Shown in pieces: positions 1 to 7,925 of a stretch of DNA of 22,448 bases. The stretch is from an uncultured Fretibacterium sp. (GTDB taxonomy: Bacteria; Synergistota; Synergistia; Synergistales; Aminobacteriaceae). The notes below the pieces were generated by a model. It made no database searches. It was not told where the DNA came from and saw only the letters and a list, made by a program, of their open reading frames with translations. Each line of letters begins with the position of its first letter. Position 1 is the first letter of the stretch. The translations under genes were made by a program, and so were the position numbers. The DNA lies in NCBI GenBank assembly GCA_937892105.1, contig CALAUZ010000164.1, positions 1 to 22,448 of the forward strand, given 5' to 3'.

Positions 1-527
1 TGTTCGACCAAAATCGGAGCAAGTCCCATCGAAGGCTCGTCAAGCATTAATAATTTTGGTCTGCTCATTAATGCACGTCCCATTGCAAGCATCTGCTGTT
101 CACCGCCTGAGAGAGTTCCTGCGGTCTGTTTCATTCTTTCTTTTAATCTCGGGAAAAGCGAATAAACTTTTTCAAGATCGTCCTGAATATCGCCGGAATT
201 ACTCTGAGTGAACGCTCCCATTTCGAGATTTTCCTGAACGGTCATCTGAGCGAATACCCTGCGTCCTTCAGGAACTTGAGCAAGACCCTTATAAACGATT
301 TTATGAGGCGGAACTTTCGCTAAATTTTCTCCCAGGAAAGAAACGCTCCCTGTCGAAGGGTGAAGAAGTCCCGAAATCGTGTTAAGCGTTGTTGATTTTC
401 CTGCGCCGTTAGCACCGATTAACGTTACGGTTTCTCCGGCAAAAACTTCAAAGGAAATGCCTTTAATCGCGTGAATACTTCCGTAATAGACATTAATATT
501 TTCAACTTTTAATAACGGTTCAGCCAT
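1..527 (-). CDS. livF: Branched-chain amino-acid ABC transporter ATPase LivF (3' end outside window)
   Basis: One of the two cytoplasmic ATPases that energise import of leucine, isoleucine and valine through LivH-LivM. The visible 175 codons hold a Walker A motif GANGAGKS (residues 38-45), the LivF-typical QVPEGRRVF segment, the ABC signature LSGGEQQ and a Walker B ending LLMLDEPS followed by MGLAP. The reading frame runs off the left edge, so roughly the last 60 residues are missing. The start is the ATG at 525-527; its ribosome site AAGGAGG lies inside the end of livG and only 3 bp separate the two genes, so they are almost certainly cotranslated. Family assignment is firm; the exact amino-acid substrate is inferred from the family. 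Confidence 0.96.
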   Translation of the reverse strand, partial: MAEPLLKVENINVYYGSIHAIKGISFEVFAGETVTLIGANGAGKSTTLNTISGLLHPSTGSVSFLGENLAKVPPHKIVYKGLAQVPEGRRVFAQMTVQENLEMGAFTQSNSGDIQDDLEKVYSLFPRLKERMKQTAGTLSGGEQQMLAMGRALMSRPKLLMLDEPSMGLAPILVE

Positions 528-530
528 CGC

Positions 531-1370
531 TTAAGCCTCCTTCTTTCTGCCGAGATAAGCTTCAATTACAGCAGGATTGCTCTGAATTTCATCGGGTGTG
601 CCTTTTGCAATTACATGACCAAAATTCAAAACGCAAATGCCTTCGCAGATATTCATGACGAGGCTCATATCATGCTCGATTAAGACTATCGCGATCTGGA
701 ACATTTCATGAACTTTGCGGATATTGTCCATTAAGTCTGAAGTTTCGGACGGGTTCATTCCTGCGGCAGGCTCGTCAAGCAATAATAACGATGGATTAGT
801 AGCAAGCGCACGGACGATTTCAAGTCTTCTCTGAGCTCCGTAAGGCAAAGAACCTGCTCTTGCGTCTGCCATGTCCTGCATATCAAAAATTGAAAGCAAT
901 TTTAACGCGCGTCTGTGAGCAGCGACTTCTTCGCGCCTGTAATTCGGAAGCCTCAAAATTGAACTCAGCATACTGTATTTCATTTCGTTGTTCATTGCGG
1001 CTTTTACGTTATCAGCGACGCTGAGATTTTTGAATAATCTTATGTTCTGAAACGTTCGCGCTATTCCGGCTCTGTTGACCTGCATGGTGTTCATGCCGTG
1101 AGTGTCCCTGCCATTGAGAAGGATTGTTCCTGTGGTTGGCTGGTATACTTTCGTGAGAAGGTTGAAGACTGTAGTTTTTCCGGCACCATTAGGCCCGATT
1201 AACCCGACAATTTCAGTTCTGCCGACCGTGAGATTGAAATCCTCAACAGCCTTAATGCCTCCAAGAGTGATACCGAGTTTCACACATTCAAGGGCTGGTG
1301 CTCTTTCCGCGTCTCTCTCAGGAAGTATTGCCGTTGACGGAACTGGAACGTACTTAGTTTTTGCCTTCAT
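531..1370 (-). CDS. livG: Branched-chain amino-acid ABC transporter ATPase LivG
   Basis: Second ATPase of the LIV importer, 279 residues. Walker A is GPNGAGKT (59-66), the Q-loop is in ARTFQN (104-109), the signature region reads LPYGAQRRLEI (from 175; the common LivG form is LSYGQQRRLEI), Walker B is LLLLDEPAAGMNP (196-208) and the H-loop histidine is H233 in IEHDM. The long DEPAAGMNP block and the C-terminal AYLG are typical of LivG rather than LivF. About 25 residues precede the normal family start, so translation might begin further in, but no better-placed start with a ribosome site is evident. It sits 3 bp after livM and 3 bp before livF in one operon. Confidence 0.96.
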   Translation of the reverse strand: MKAKTKYVPVPSTAILPERDAERAPALECVKLGITLGGIKAVEDFNLTVGRTEIVGLIGPNGAGKTTVFNLLTKVYQPTTGTILLNGRDTHGMNTMQVNRAGIARTFQNIRLFKNLSVADNVKAAMNNEMKYSMLSSILRLPNYRREEVAAHRRALKLLSIFDMQDMADARAGSLPYGAQRRLEIVRALATNPSLLLLDEPAAGMNPSETSDLMDNIRKVHEMFQIAIVLIEHDMSLVMNICEGICVLNFGHVIAKGTPDEIQSNPAVIEAYLGRKKEA

Positions 1371-1373
1371 GGA

Positions 1374-2435
1374 TTATTCAGCCTCCTCTTTGCGCCTGAA
1401 AGGATTAAGCCGCGATATGAACTCTTTAATTTCCGCATTGTTCGTTGCAAGCATCATAACGATTAGTATCACGGCGTAGAGCAGCATTCTGTAATCCGAG
1501 AACTGTCGGAGCTTTTCGGGAAGTATTGTCAGAACCGCCGCCGCAATAATCCCTCCAAGCATGTTGCCCTGCCCCCCCAATACTACGAAGACAAGTATCA
1601 ATATTGACGTGTTAAAGTCGAACTTGTTGGCTACTATTGTCGAGTAGTTCATTGCAAAGAGTGCCCCTGCTGAACCTGCCAGTGCCGCAGACATTACGAA
1701 CGCCATCATCTTGTACTTTGTGATGTCGAGGCCAATGCTTTCCGCCGCTATCCTGTCATCACGTATGGCCATGAAAGCCCTTCCCGAACGCGAATTGACG
1801 AGGTTAAACACTATCATCAGCGCAATCATTAGCAGTATGAAGCCTGCCGGGAATGTCGCGATTTTCTGTATTCCGCTTATTCCCATAGGCCCGCGTATTA
1901 TGAGCCTTCCTCCCTTGAGCAGTCTTGTAGTGTCAGTGAGCATACTGAAGTGAAGCCCCTGACTGTCAACGCCCAAGTAAAAGTTATTGAGAATGCTCTT
2001 TATGATTTCGCCGAAAGCCAGCGTAACGATTGCAAGGTAATCACCCTTCAGCCTGAGAACCGGAATACCGATCAGGAACCCCGCAAATGCCGCAAATACA
2101 GCCGCGATAATCATTGCTATAGTGAGCCTTACCGGAGCATAGGGGATAACCTTCTGCAACAATATGGCCGCCGCAACTCCCGAAAACGCTCCAACCGACA
2201 TGAAGCCGGCGTGTCCCAATGACAACTCGCCTAGTATTCCAACAACAAGGTTCAGAGATACCGCCATCACCATATAGGCACAAATAGGTACTAACATTCC
2301 CCTCATTGATGAGCTGAGGAACTTTGTACTGCTCATGACCTGACATATAACATACGCCGCAATTACCACCGCATAGGTCAGGTAAATTCTGCGGGCTTCA
2401 ACGCGCTTTAAGTTTATCAGTCTACGCATTGTCAT
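1374..2435 (-). CDS. livM: Branched-chain amino-acid ABC transporter permease LivM
   Basis: Inner-membrane permease of the LIV system, 353 residues. The N-terminus is basic (about residues 1-16), followed by many hydrophobic segments. It carries the LivM landmarks GELSLGHAGFM (near 68-78), LRLKGDYLAIVTLAFGEI (near 127-144) and the cytoplasmic EAA-like loop around GRAFMAIRDDRIAAESIG, which contacts the ATPases. A late VLGGQGNMLGG motif is also typical. The start is taken at 2433-2435, preceded by AGGAGAAGG; an in-frame ATG two codons in would serve equally well. Only 2 bp separate it from the livH stop. Partner subunits LivH, LivG, LivF and LivK are all adjacent. Confidence 0.96.
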   Translation of the reverse strand: MTMRRLINLKRVEARRIYLTYAVVIAAYVICQVMSSTKFLSSSMRGMLVPICAYMVMAVSLNLVVGILGELSLGHAGFMSVGAFSGVAAAILLQKVIPYAPVRLTIAMIIAAVFAAFAGFLIGIPVLRLKGDYLAIVTLAFGEIIKSILNNFYLGVDSQGLHFSMLTDTTRLLKGGRLIIRGPMGISGIQKIATFPAGFILLMIALMIVFNLVNSRSGRAFMAIRDDRIAAESIGLDITKYKMMAFVMSAALAGSAGALFAMNYSTIVANKFDFNTSILILVFVVLGGQGNMLGGIIAAAVLTILPEKLRQFSDYRMLLYAVILIVMMLATNNAEIKEFISRLNPFRRKEEAE

Positions 2436-2437
2436 GA

Positions 2438-3319
2438 TTACACCTTCTCCTGCGTCATTTTCCCAAGCAAACCTGCGGGCTTTACGAGCAACACTACGAT
2501 AAGCACCCCGAATACTACAGCGTCTGATAACTGGCTTGAAATATATGCCTTAGCGAAAATCTCAATAACCCCAAGCATAAGCCCTCCCAAGAACGCTCCG
2601 GGTATCGAGCCTATTCCCCCGAAAACCGCCGCAGTGAATGCCTTTATGCCGGGAAGTGCTCCTGTTGTCGGCATAAGGGTAGGATACGCCGAACACAATA
2701 ACGCGCCTGCAACTGCCGCAAGCCCTGAACCTATCGCGAATGTGAGGGATATTGTAGCGTTTACGTTTATCCCCATGAGTTGAGCCGCGCCCTTATCCTC
2801 TGAACATGCACGCATTGCCTTTCCGAGTTTAGTCCTGCTGATGAACAGTGAAAGGACTATCATGATTACGAGGCATACTCCGATAGTGAGTGCTGTGATG
2901 TGAGAGACCGACAAATTTCCGTCAAACAGTTTGAACGCTCCCCTGCCTATGATTGACGGGAAGACTTTGGGATTGGACGACCACAATAACAGCGCGGTAT
3001 TCTGAAGGAAATAGCTCATGCCTATAGCTGTAATCAGAACTGCGAGTGATGGTGCCTGACGCAGAGGTTTGTATGCTAGGCGTTCCACGATTATTCCGAG
3101 AAGTGTGCAGGCCAGCATTGCCAGAGCGATACCGAGAAAAGGATTGAGGCCGTAACGTGATACTGAATAGAAGCAGACATATGCACCGACCATTATTACA
3201 TCACCGTGTGCAAAGTTAAGCATTTTGGCGATACCGTAAACCATCGTGTAACCCAGCGCGATGATTGCATATATGCTTCCCAGACTTATACCGCTGATAA
3301 AGAAATTCAGAAATATCAT
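2438..3319 (-). CDS. livH: Branched-chain amino-acid ABC transporter permease LivH
   Basis: Inner-membrane permease that pairs with LivM, 293 residues, the usual family length. It begins with the characteristic GISLGSIYAIIALGYTMVYG block (residues about 10-29) and then KMLNFAHGDVIMVGAY. The cytoplasmic ATPase-contact loop RTKLGKAMRACSEDKGAAQLMGI is present, as is the late GGIGSIPGAFLGGL motif. An AAGGAGA ribosome site lies about 13 bp before the ATG, a slightly long spacing. It follows livK by 110 bp containing a stem-loop, so it is probably expressed at a lower level than the binding protein. Confidence 0.96.
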   Translation of the reverse strand: MIFLNFFISGISLGSIYAIIALGYTMVYGIAKMLNFAHGDVIMVGAYVCFYSVSRYGLNPFLGIALAMLACTLLGIIVERLAYKPLRQAPSLAVLITAIGMSYFLQNTALLLWSSNPKVFPSIIGRGAFKLFDGNLSVSHITALTIGVCLVIMIVLSLFISRTKLGKAMRACSEDKGAAQLMGINVNATISLTFAIGSGLAAVAGALLCSAYPTLMPTTGALPGIKAFTAAVFGGIGSIPGAFLGGLMLGVIEIFAKAYISSQLSDAVVFGVLIVVLLVKPAGLLGKMTQEKV

Positions 3320-3342
3320 GTGAAAAGTTTTGTCTCCTTATA

Positions 3343-3390
3343 CGAAAAGAGCAGCCGGAAATTTTACCTGTGGCCGATACTTCCGACTGC
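3343..3390 (-). terminator. Intercistronic stem-loop between livK and livH
   Basis: On the minus strand GCAGTCGGAA (plus 3381-3390) pairs with TTCCGGCTGC (plus 3351-3360), ten pairs including one G-U, around a 20-nt loop, followed by TCTTTTC. The trailing T stretch is interrupted, so this looks like a leaky terminator or a 3' stabiliser rather than a full stop. In transporter operons of this kind such elements keep the binding-protein message more abundant than the permease message; that role here is inference. Confidence 0.5.
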
Positions 3391-3429
3391 CCCGAAAATT
3401 TCAGTGGTTAGAGTTTGTGCAACTTATGG

Positions 3430-4551
3430 TTAGTCAAGTCCGACATATGCGCCGTTTTTGATGACCATGCCTTTGGGGTCTTTCGTAACTTCACCGTTTG
3501 CCGACCACTTGACATTCTCGCCTGTAACTCCGTTGAACGTCATAGTAGTGAACTGCTCAATCATTTTTGCACAGAGAGCCTCAGCGTCCATATCGGGAGC
3601 AGCTTTTGCCTGAGCGAGTGCCTGGCAGTAGGCATACACGCAGTCGTAACCGTCAGCCGCAAACTGGTTGGGTATCTCTCCATGCCTCTTCTGGTACTCT
3701 GCTACGAACTTCTGGGTTTTCTCGTCCTTTGCGTCAGCGTTGAAGGGTGTAAGGAGCATTACGCCTTCTGCGAGGGACTTGTCGAAACCTTCCATTGTGA
3801 GAATGCCGTCCATTCCGTCAACACCGAACCACTTGGGTGCGTATCCCATAGCCTGAGCCTGTGCGAGAATGAGGCTTGCCGGCTGGTAGTACATTGGGAG
3901 GAACACAAGCTCTGCACCTTTTGCCTGAGCGTCTGTGAGCTGTACGGAGAAGTCGTTGTCGTTGCCGTCAGCAAATGTGGTCTCGCTGACAACTTCAAGG
4001 CCGAGTGAAGGAGCTTTCTCAACGAAAGTATCACGGATACCCTTCGAGTAGACATCATCATTCTTCCAGATTACAGCGATTTTCTTCGCAAACCCTTTGT
4101 CGGCGATGTACTGAGCTGAAGCACTGCCCTGATTGGGGTCAACGAAGCACATCTGGAAGACGTTATCCTTGCCCTCAGTTACAGCCGCGCTTGAAGCTGA
4201 AGGGGTGAGGGCGAATATTCTGTCCGCGAAATTCTCTGCTGCTGTAGCCTCGCATGGCTTTGACGTTACTGAGCCGAGAGATACCTGCATTCCCCAGTCT
4301 TTGAGGGCATTGTACGCGTTTACGGCCTTTTCAGCGTCGTGAGTGTCGTCCTCATAGCGAAGCTCGAACGTAATATCTCCGCCCATAGCGTTAATCTCGT
4401 CAACGGCTATCTGTGCCCCGTTTTTGGCGGCGTTACCGTAGATTGCCGCGCCTCCTGTGAGCGGGCCTGTTCCGCCGATCTTGAATGCTGCCCCGAACGC
4501 GCTGGCTGACATTGCGAGAACGAGTAATGCGCAGACTAATGCTTTCTTCAT
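3430..4551 (-). CDS. livK: Branched-chain amino-acid ABC transporter substrate-binding protein LivK
   Basis: Secreted receptor that captures the amino acid and delivers it to LivH-LivM; 373 residues from the chosen start. I use the ATG at 4549-4551 because it follows AAGGAGAG at good spacing and begins a clean signal peptide (MKKALVCALLVLAMSASAFG, then AAFKIGG). The reading frame extends 22 codons upstream, but that part is not signal-like. No lipobox cysteine is seen, which suggests a soluble periplasmic protein and hence a cell with an outer membrane. The mature start FKIGGTGPLTGGAA and the GVDGMDG and FAADGYDCVYAY segments are typical of type I periplasmic binding proteins. It is first gene of the liv operon. 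Confidence 0.95.
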   Translation of the reverse strand: MKKALVCALLVLAMSASAFGAAFKIGGTGPLTGGAAIYGNAAKNGAQIAVDEINAMGGDITFELRYEDDTHDAEKAVNAYNALKDWGMQVSLGSVTSKPCEATAAENFADRIFALTPSASSAAVTEGKDNVFQMCFVDPNQGSASAQYIADKGFAKKIAVIWKNDDVYSKGIRDTFVEKAPSLGLEVVSETTFADGNDNDFSVQLTDAQAKGAELVFLPMYYQPASLILAQAQAMGYAPKWFGVDGMDGILTMEGFDKSLAEGVMLLTPFNADAKDEKTQKFVAEYQKRHGEIPNQFAADGYDCVYAYCQALAQAKAAPDMDAEALCAKMIEQFTTMTFNGVTGENVKWSANGEVTKDPKGMVIKNGAYVGLD

Positions 4552-4652
4552 CGTAAAATTCTCTCCTTTGTCCTGTGAATAATTTATGCTCAACCTGATT
4601 GTTCCTTTTACGGCCATGTATGAAACTTTCAGGGTTAAAGCCTTAGTGTACG

Positions 4653-4684
4653 AAAAAAGCGGCCTTCTGGAGTAAAGCCGCCTT
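4653..4684 (-). terminator. Rho-independent terminator after the tRNA operon
   Basis: On the minus strand AAGGCGGC (plus 4677-4684) pairs with GCCGCTTT (plus 4656-4663), eight pairs with one G-U, around a 13-nt loop, and the 3' arm runs into TTTTTT. It sits 180 bp downstream of tRNA-Arg and about 100 bp upstream of livK, so it separates the two transcripts. The liv promoter should lie between 4552 and 4652; I see no convincing hexamer pair there. Confidence 0.8.
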
Positions 4685-4863
4685 CGTGTAGTTCCCGTAA
4701 TATTAAGCTCCTCACTCCCGCCGTTATTCAGACTTCTGCAACGCGCATATAATAACGGGAATAATGAAGCCGCCTACAGCAAAAAGAGCACCAGCACAAT
4801 CATAATCCTTCATGCTTCCCGAACTTCTCATAACGTGCAAATGCCCTCCTCAATGTCAGATAT

Positions 4864-4940
4864 TGGCGCGGTAGGCAGGATTCGAACCCACGACCTAAGG
4901 CTCCGTAGGCCTTCGCTCTATCCAGCTGAGCTACTACCGC
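4864..4940 (-). tRNA. tRNA-Arg, anticodon ACG
   Basis: Full cloverleaf of 77 nt with encoded CCA. Acceptor GCGGTAG pairs with CTACCGC, discriminator G. The anticodon stem AAGGC/GCCTT encloses loop CTACGGA, giving anticodon ACG, which reads CGN codons after wobble A-to-I editing. The T loop is TTCGAAT. The T stem GTGGG/CCTGC contains two adjacent wobble pairs (U-G then G-U), which is slightly unusual. It lies 17 bp after tRNA-Ser on the same strand. Confidence 0.95.
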
Positions 4941-4957
4941 AATGTTTCGTGTAAGAA

Positions 4958-5052
4958 TGGCGGTGGGTGTGAGATTCGAACTCACGATAGAGGTTTTAGC
5001 CCCTATACTCACTTAGCAGGCGAGCGCCTTCGACCTACTCGGCCAACCCACC
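4958..5052 (-). tRNA. tRNA-Ser, anticodon GCT
   Basis: Class II tRNA of 95 nt with encoded CCA. Acceptor GGTGGGT pairs with ACCCACC, discriminator G. The anticodon stem CTCGC/GTGAG (one wobble) encloses loop CTGCTAA, so the anticodon is GCT, reading AGU and AGC. A long variable arm (TATAGGGG paired with CCTCTAT-type sequence) is the serine hallmark. It is first in a two-tRNA operon with its own promoter just upstream. Confidence 0.95.
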
Positions 5053-5071
5053 ACTACGCAAAACAGAGAAT

Positions 5072-5100
5072 ATATTACCCCGCCGATAAATTCTTGTCAA
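5072..5100 (-). promoter_or_regulatory. Sigma70-type promoter of the tRNA-Ser/tRNA-Arg operon
   Basis: Minus-strand TTGACA (plus 5095-5100, six of six) and TAATAT (plus 5072-5077, four of six) are separated by exactly 17 bp. Initiation would fall near 5065, about 13 bp before the tRNA-Ser 5' end, a normal leader for a stable RNA operon. Confidence 0.75.
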
Positions 5101-5174
5101 ATGCGAAAAATTTTTTCTGTGCCTAATAACAACCACAAAACGAGCACAGAGCACAATTGTAGTTGCAGAAATTT

Positions 5175-5444
5175 TTAATAATATAGTAGTAAGGTTATCC
5201 TTGAAGTTGAGCCATTCTGAGATATTACCGACCAATTGGGGGCGGCTTCAATTGTTGCATTGATTTTGTTTACCAGCTTCTGATTTGACTTCAGAATGAT
5301 GCAGGGCACAGAATACGTAGTCCTGAACCGTTGGTTGGCTTTGGCTCTCAGATGTTTGCATAGCTGATCTTGAGCTTTTTCTCCCTGTCTTCTTCTTACA
5401 CAGTTCTTTGTACAGTCTTCGGCGAAATACGATAACACACCCAT
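5175..5444 (-). CDS. Doubtful small open frame in the dapA-tRNA interval
   Basis: The 413 bp between the aldolase gene and the tRNA promoter has no gene I recognise. The only sizeable minus-strand frame gives 89 residues, rich in Lys, Arg and Gln in the middle (around VRRRQGEKAQDQLCKHLRAK), with no signal peptide or known motif. A ribosome-like GGAG is too close to the ATG; a GTG two codons on is better spaced, giving 87 residues. Base composition is lower in GC than the neighbours. It may be a short orphan, a decayed gene or chance. The region also has a 6-bp hairpin at 5279-5297. Confidence 0.22.
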   Translation of the reverse strand: MGVLSYFAEDCTKNCVRRRQGEKAQDQLCKHLRAKANQRFRTTYSVPCIILKSNQKLVNKINATIEAAPNWSVISQNGSTSRITLLLYY

Positions 5445-5460
5445 AGCTCCAATAATCGAT

Positions 5461-5495
5461 AAAACAAAATCCCCCCTGCGGCTTACAGAGGGGGG
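5461..5495 (-). terminator. Rho-independent terminator after the DapA-family gene
   Basis: On the minus strand CCCCCC (plus 5490-5495) pairs with GGGGGG (plus 5471-5476), extended by a few imperfect pairs around TAAGC, and is followed by ATTTTGTTTT. It begins 19 bp after the stop codon of the aldolase gene. Confidence 0.8.
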
Positions 5496-5513
5496 AGGCT
5501 TCTTTACACTCTA

Positions 5514-6404
5514 TTACTTCAGTAGGCCGATATTCTTCATCACTATTTCGAGTTTCCCATGCTGTTCCGCCGTCAAAGGCTGAATAGGCTCTGCACACTT
5601 CCCAACATTGCAGCCTATCATATTCAGTGCTTCCTTTATGACAACAGGGAAGCTGCCCATGTTCGTGGCAATCCTAAGCTCACTCAGCTTGAACTGTGCC
5701 TCAAGTGCTGCATCATACTTCCCCGCCTTAAAGTTCTCGTAGATGTCAACAGCAATTCTCGGCGCAATGTTCCCGCATGACGTTATCGCTCCAGCCGCAC
5801 CGTACCACAACGCCGCGTATATCAGCGTATCACGTCCCATCAGAACGTCAAACTCCGGATTGTCGCGCGTAAGCCGGATATATTCCTCGCTGTTCGTCAT
5901 GTCTCCTGTACTGTCCTTCACGGCGATGATGTTCTTTACCTTTGCGAGTTTCTGGATTGTCGCGGGGTCAACACCAACGTTCGTCTTTGGCTTGTTGTTG
6001 TAAATGACAATGGGAAGGCTCGTTGCGTCAGCTATCTTCCTGTAGTAGATTTCGAGTTCGGCCTGCGTCTGGCTCACAAACATAGGCGTTAATACGCTCA
6101 GTGCGTCAACCTTGCATTCTTCAGCGATTTTTGCAAGCTCGATCGCTCCCTTCGGCGTAATGTGATTGGCTCCGGCGTAGATGTCCATCTTTCCGCGCGC
6201 ATATTCACAGGTTACTTCGAGGACGTGGCGGTAAAATCCGTTGTCGAACGCGTAGAACTCTCCCGATGTTCCAAACGGGAATACTCCGTGAATGCCGTTG
6301 TCGATGAAGTACTGCAACAGCTTCCTGTACTCGTCCTCCATGAACTTTCCGTTGTCATCGAACGGCGTAACTACAGGTATAACTATGCCCTTCGGCTTGA
6401 ACAT
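5514..6404 (-). CDS. Dihydrodipicolinate synthase / N-acetylneuraminate lyase superfamily aldolase, atypical
   Basis: A class I (Schiff-base) aldolase of the DapA/NanA superfamily, 296 residues, normal length. The pyruvate-binding motif is GTSGE (45-49; DapA has GTTGE, NanA GSTGE), the catalytic tyrosine is Y135 in YNNKPKTN, and the Schiff-base lysine is K163 in IAVKDSTGD. The arginine that binds the aspartate semialdehyde in true DapA (R138 of the E. coli enzyme) is K140 here, and the following Gly is Asn, so lysine synthesis is doubtful. A pyruvate aldolase or dehydratase acting on a keto-deoxy sugar acid is more likely. The start at 6402-6404 follows AAGGGGAA; the frame extends 20 codons upstream without family similarity. 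Single-gene transcript with its own terminator. Confidence 0.85.
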   Translation of the reverse strand: MFKPKGIVIPVVTPFDDNGKFMEDEYRKLLQYFIDNGIHGVFPFGTSGEFYAFDNGFYRHVLEVTCEYARGKMDIYAGANHITPKGAIELAKIAEECKVDALSVLTPMFVSQTQAELEIYYRKIADATSLPIVIYNNKPKTNVGVDPATIQKLAKVKNIIAVKDSTGDMTNSEEYIRLTRDNPEFDVLMGRDTLIYAALWYGAAGAITSCGNIAPRIAVDIYENFKAGKYDAALEAQFKLSELRIATNMGSFPVVIKEALNMIGCNVGKCAEPIQPLTAEQHGKLEIVMKNIGLLK

Positions 6405-6455
6405 AAGTATAATTCCCCTTTCTGTTATGTTAATTATCTCTTCGCGGTGAAGATT

Positions 6456-6461
6456 ATTATA
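6456..6461 (-). promoter_or_regulatory. Candidate -10 element for the DapA-family gene
   Basis: A perfect TATAAT on the minus strand 52 bp upstream of the start codon. No good -35 hexamer is found at 16-18 bp, so this is only a candidate. It lies 20 bp from the divergent promoter of the coiled-coil gene. Confidence 0.3.
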
Positions 6462-6481
6462 CACGGAAAAATTAAGGCCGT

Positions 6482-6510
6482 TTGTGAAAAAGTTGCGGTT
6501 ATTATAGAAT
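6482..6510 (+). promoter_or_regulatory. Candidate promoter of the coiled-coil protein gene
   Basis: TTGTGA (6482-6487, four of six) and TAGAAT (6505-6510, five of six) are spaced by 17 bp. Initiation near 6517 would give a 35-nt leader containing AAGGAGG before the ATG at 6552. Confidence 0.45.
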
Positions 6511-6551
6511 TACGGACATGAAAACTTTTCCACATTAAGGAGGATATTATT

Positions 6552-7853
6552 ATGTTCAGGAAGACAGCACTAGTCATGATATTGGTGATGTGTATCGTCC
6601 CTAGCGCGTTCGCAGACGAGCCAGAACCGGAACAGGCAGAAATCACAGAAGCCGCACCCATCTCACAAGATGAACAGCCAGATGAACTAACGCTCCGTGA
6701 AAACGCCGTCAGCCAGAAGGCCGAGAAACTTGAAGCCCTCACCGAAGAGCTTGCAGGCCGCGAGGCAAAACTCGTTCAGCAGGAAAAGGATTTTGCCGCA
6801 AAAGCAAGGGCACTCTCCGCTGAAGACCGCAGAATTTCCGGAACATCAGCCGTACTGCTCGGACGCGAAACTCAGATGGCCAAGAGGGAACTTGACCTCA
6901 AAGCTCGTGAGGCAGAACTTGCACGCCGTGAAATGACGTTTGCGCAGGAAAGCCAGAAGTTCACGGAGGCATCATCAGCACTTGCAGGACGTGAGGCAGA
7001 TCTGGCAAAGCGTGAAGCAGACTTGTCCGGCAGAGAAGCTGAACTCAACGCGAAGATTTCGGCCAAAGAAGCGGCAGACCAGCTCACAGCACGTGAGGCA
7101 GAACTCGTGAAGCGTGAAGCAGCCCTCACAGAACGCGAGGCAACAGGCGCAAGGTTATCATCGCTTGAGGCGGAACTCACCGACAGGGATACTGCATTGA
7201 AAGCACGTGAGGAAGCAGTTGCGGCGCGTGAAGCGTCAGTCAGCGGACAGGAGAAAGCTATTGCTGAAGCCACAGGGAAGGTCAGCACACGCGAGGCGGA
7301 ATTATCGGAGAAGGAAGCCGCCCTTAACACAAGGAATGCAGACCTTGAGGCGAGGAACGCAAAGTTGACGGAGGATACATCAGCACTGGCAGCACGTGAA
7401 GCAGCTCTCGTAAACCGTGAGGCAGCAGCAGCAGGAAAAGCCGCTGAAGTTCAGGAGCTTGAAACGCTCATTAAGGAACTTCCTGCGTTTGACCCCAACA
7501 ATTCGACAGAAGCCGCTATGATACTCACGTACAAGATACCTGCGGCAAGAAGGCGCGAACTTATTGCAATGCAGAGGGAAGCATACAGCCGTTACAGTTC
7601 CAACAGGGTAACTCAGGCATTGGACAGCTACACTGCGGCATATGAAGCAGAACCTTCGGCCAACTATCTTGCGGCATACTGGGCAGGTCTTGCGGCTGAA
7701 AGGCTCAGGAACAGGAGAGATGACGCTCTCATGTGGGCTAACAGGGCACTGGAGATTAATCCCGATTACCGTCCTGCTCAGGAGCTAAAAAGAAGGTTAG
7801 AGACTCCTGCACGCAACACACAGCAGCAGAGAAGACGCACATCATCACGCTAG
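6552..7853 (+). CDS. Exported coiled-coil protein with REA-heptad repeats and C-terminal TPR-like domain
   Basis: Function unknown, 433 residues. A signal peptide (residues 1-21, cleavage after AFA) is followed by an acidic linker (DEPEPEQAE), then about 270 residues of uninterrupted charged helix. The helix is built from sevens of the form REAxLxx, for example READLAK-READLSG-REAELNA, so the repeat length equals one heptad with Ala and Leu in the core positions. From about residue 335 the sequence changes to two TPR-like helix pairs (ALDSYTAAYEAEPS and DALMWANRALEINPDYRPA), ending in a very basic tail (QQQRRRTSSR). A long periplasmic rod with a protein-binding head is the best structural guess. 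AAGGAGG precedes the ATG. It may be cotranscribed with dnaJ, which has no visible promoter of its own. Confidence 0.8.
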   Translation: MFRKTALVMILVMCIVPSAFADEPEPEQAEITEAAPISQDEQPDELTLRENAVSQKAEKLEALTEELAGREAKLVQQEKDFAAKARALSAEDRRISGTSAVLLGRETQMAKRELDLKAREAELARREMTFAQESQKFTEASSALAGREADLAKREADLSGREAELNAKISAKEAADQLTAREAELVKREAALTEREATGARLSSLEAELTDRDTALKAREEAVAAREASVSGQEKAIAEATGKVSTREAELSEKEAALNTRNADLEARNAKLTEDTSALAAREAALVNREAAAAGKAAEVQELETLIKELPAFDPNNSTEAAMILTYKIPAARRRELIAMQREAYSRYSSNRVTQALDSYTAAYEAEPSANYLAAYWAGLAAERLRNRRDDALMWANRALEINPDYRPAQELKRRLETPARNTQQQRRRTSSR

Positions 7854-7875
7854 TCTCACATAGGGAAATATATTC

Positions 7876-7907
7876 ATGCCCCTCGTGTGAATGCGGGGGG
7901 TATTTGT
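7876..7907 (+). terminator. Terminator-like hairpin between the coiled-coil gene and dnaJ
   Basis: ATGCCCC (7876-7882) pairs with GGGGTAT-type sequence (7897-7903, one G-U), followed by TTGTTT. The hairpin ends only about 20 bp before the dnaJ start and the dnaJ ribosome site begins within a few bases, leaving no room for a promoter. It may act as a partial terminator or attenuator rather than an operon boundary. Confidence 0.6.
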
Positions 7908-7925
7908 TTAGGAGGAAAATAACGT

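Noticed and set aside
1102..1479. Plus-strand open frame of 125 codons opposite livG/livM
   Set aside because: Antisense shadow of two certain genes; no ribosome site and no family features.
3415..4008. Plus-strand open frame of 197 codons opposite livK
   Set aside because: Long only because the livK codons leave the opposite strand open; composition is Cys/Ser/Val-rich and not protein-like.
5514..6404. Canonical dapA of lysine synthesis
   Set aside because: The substrate-binding arginine is lysine and the YNVPSRTG motif is YNNKPKTN, so only the superfamily is assigned.
6552..7853. DNA repeat array or CRISPR-like structure
   Set aside because: The repeats are in-frame 21-bp heptad codons within one gene; there are no spacers.
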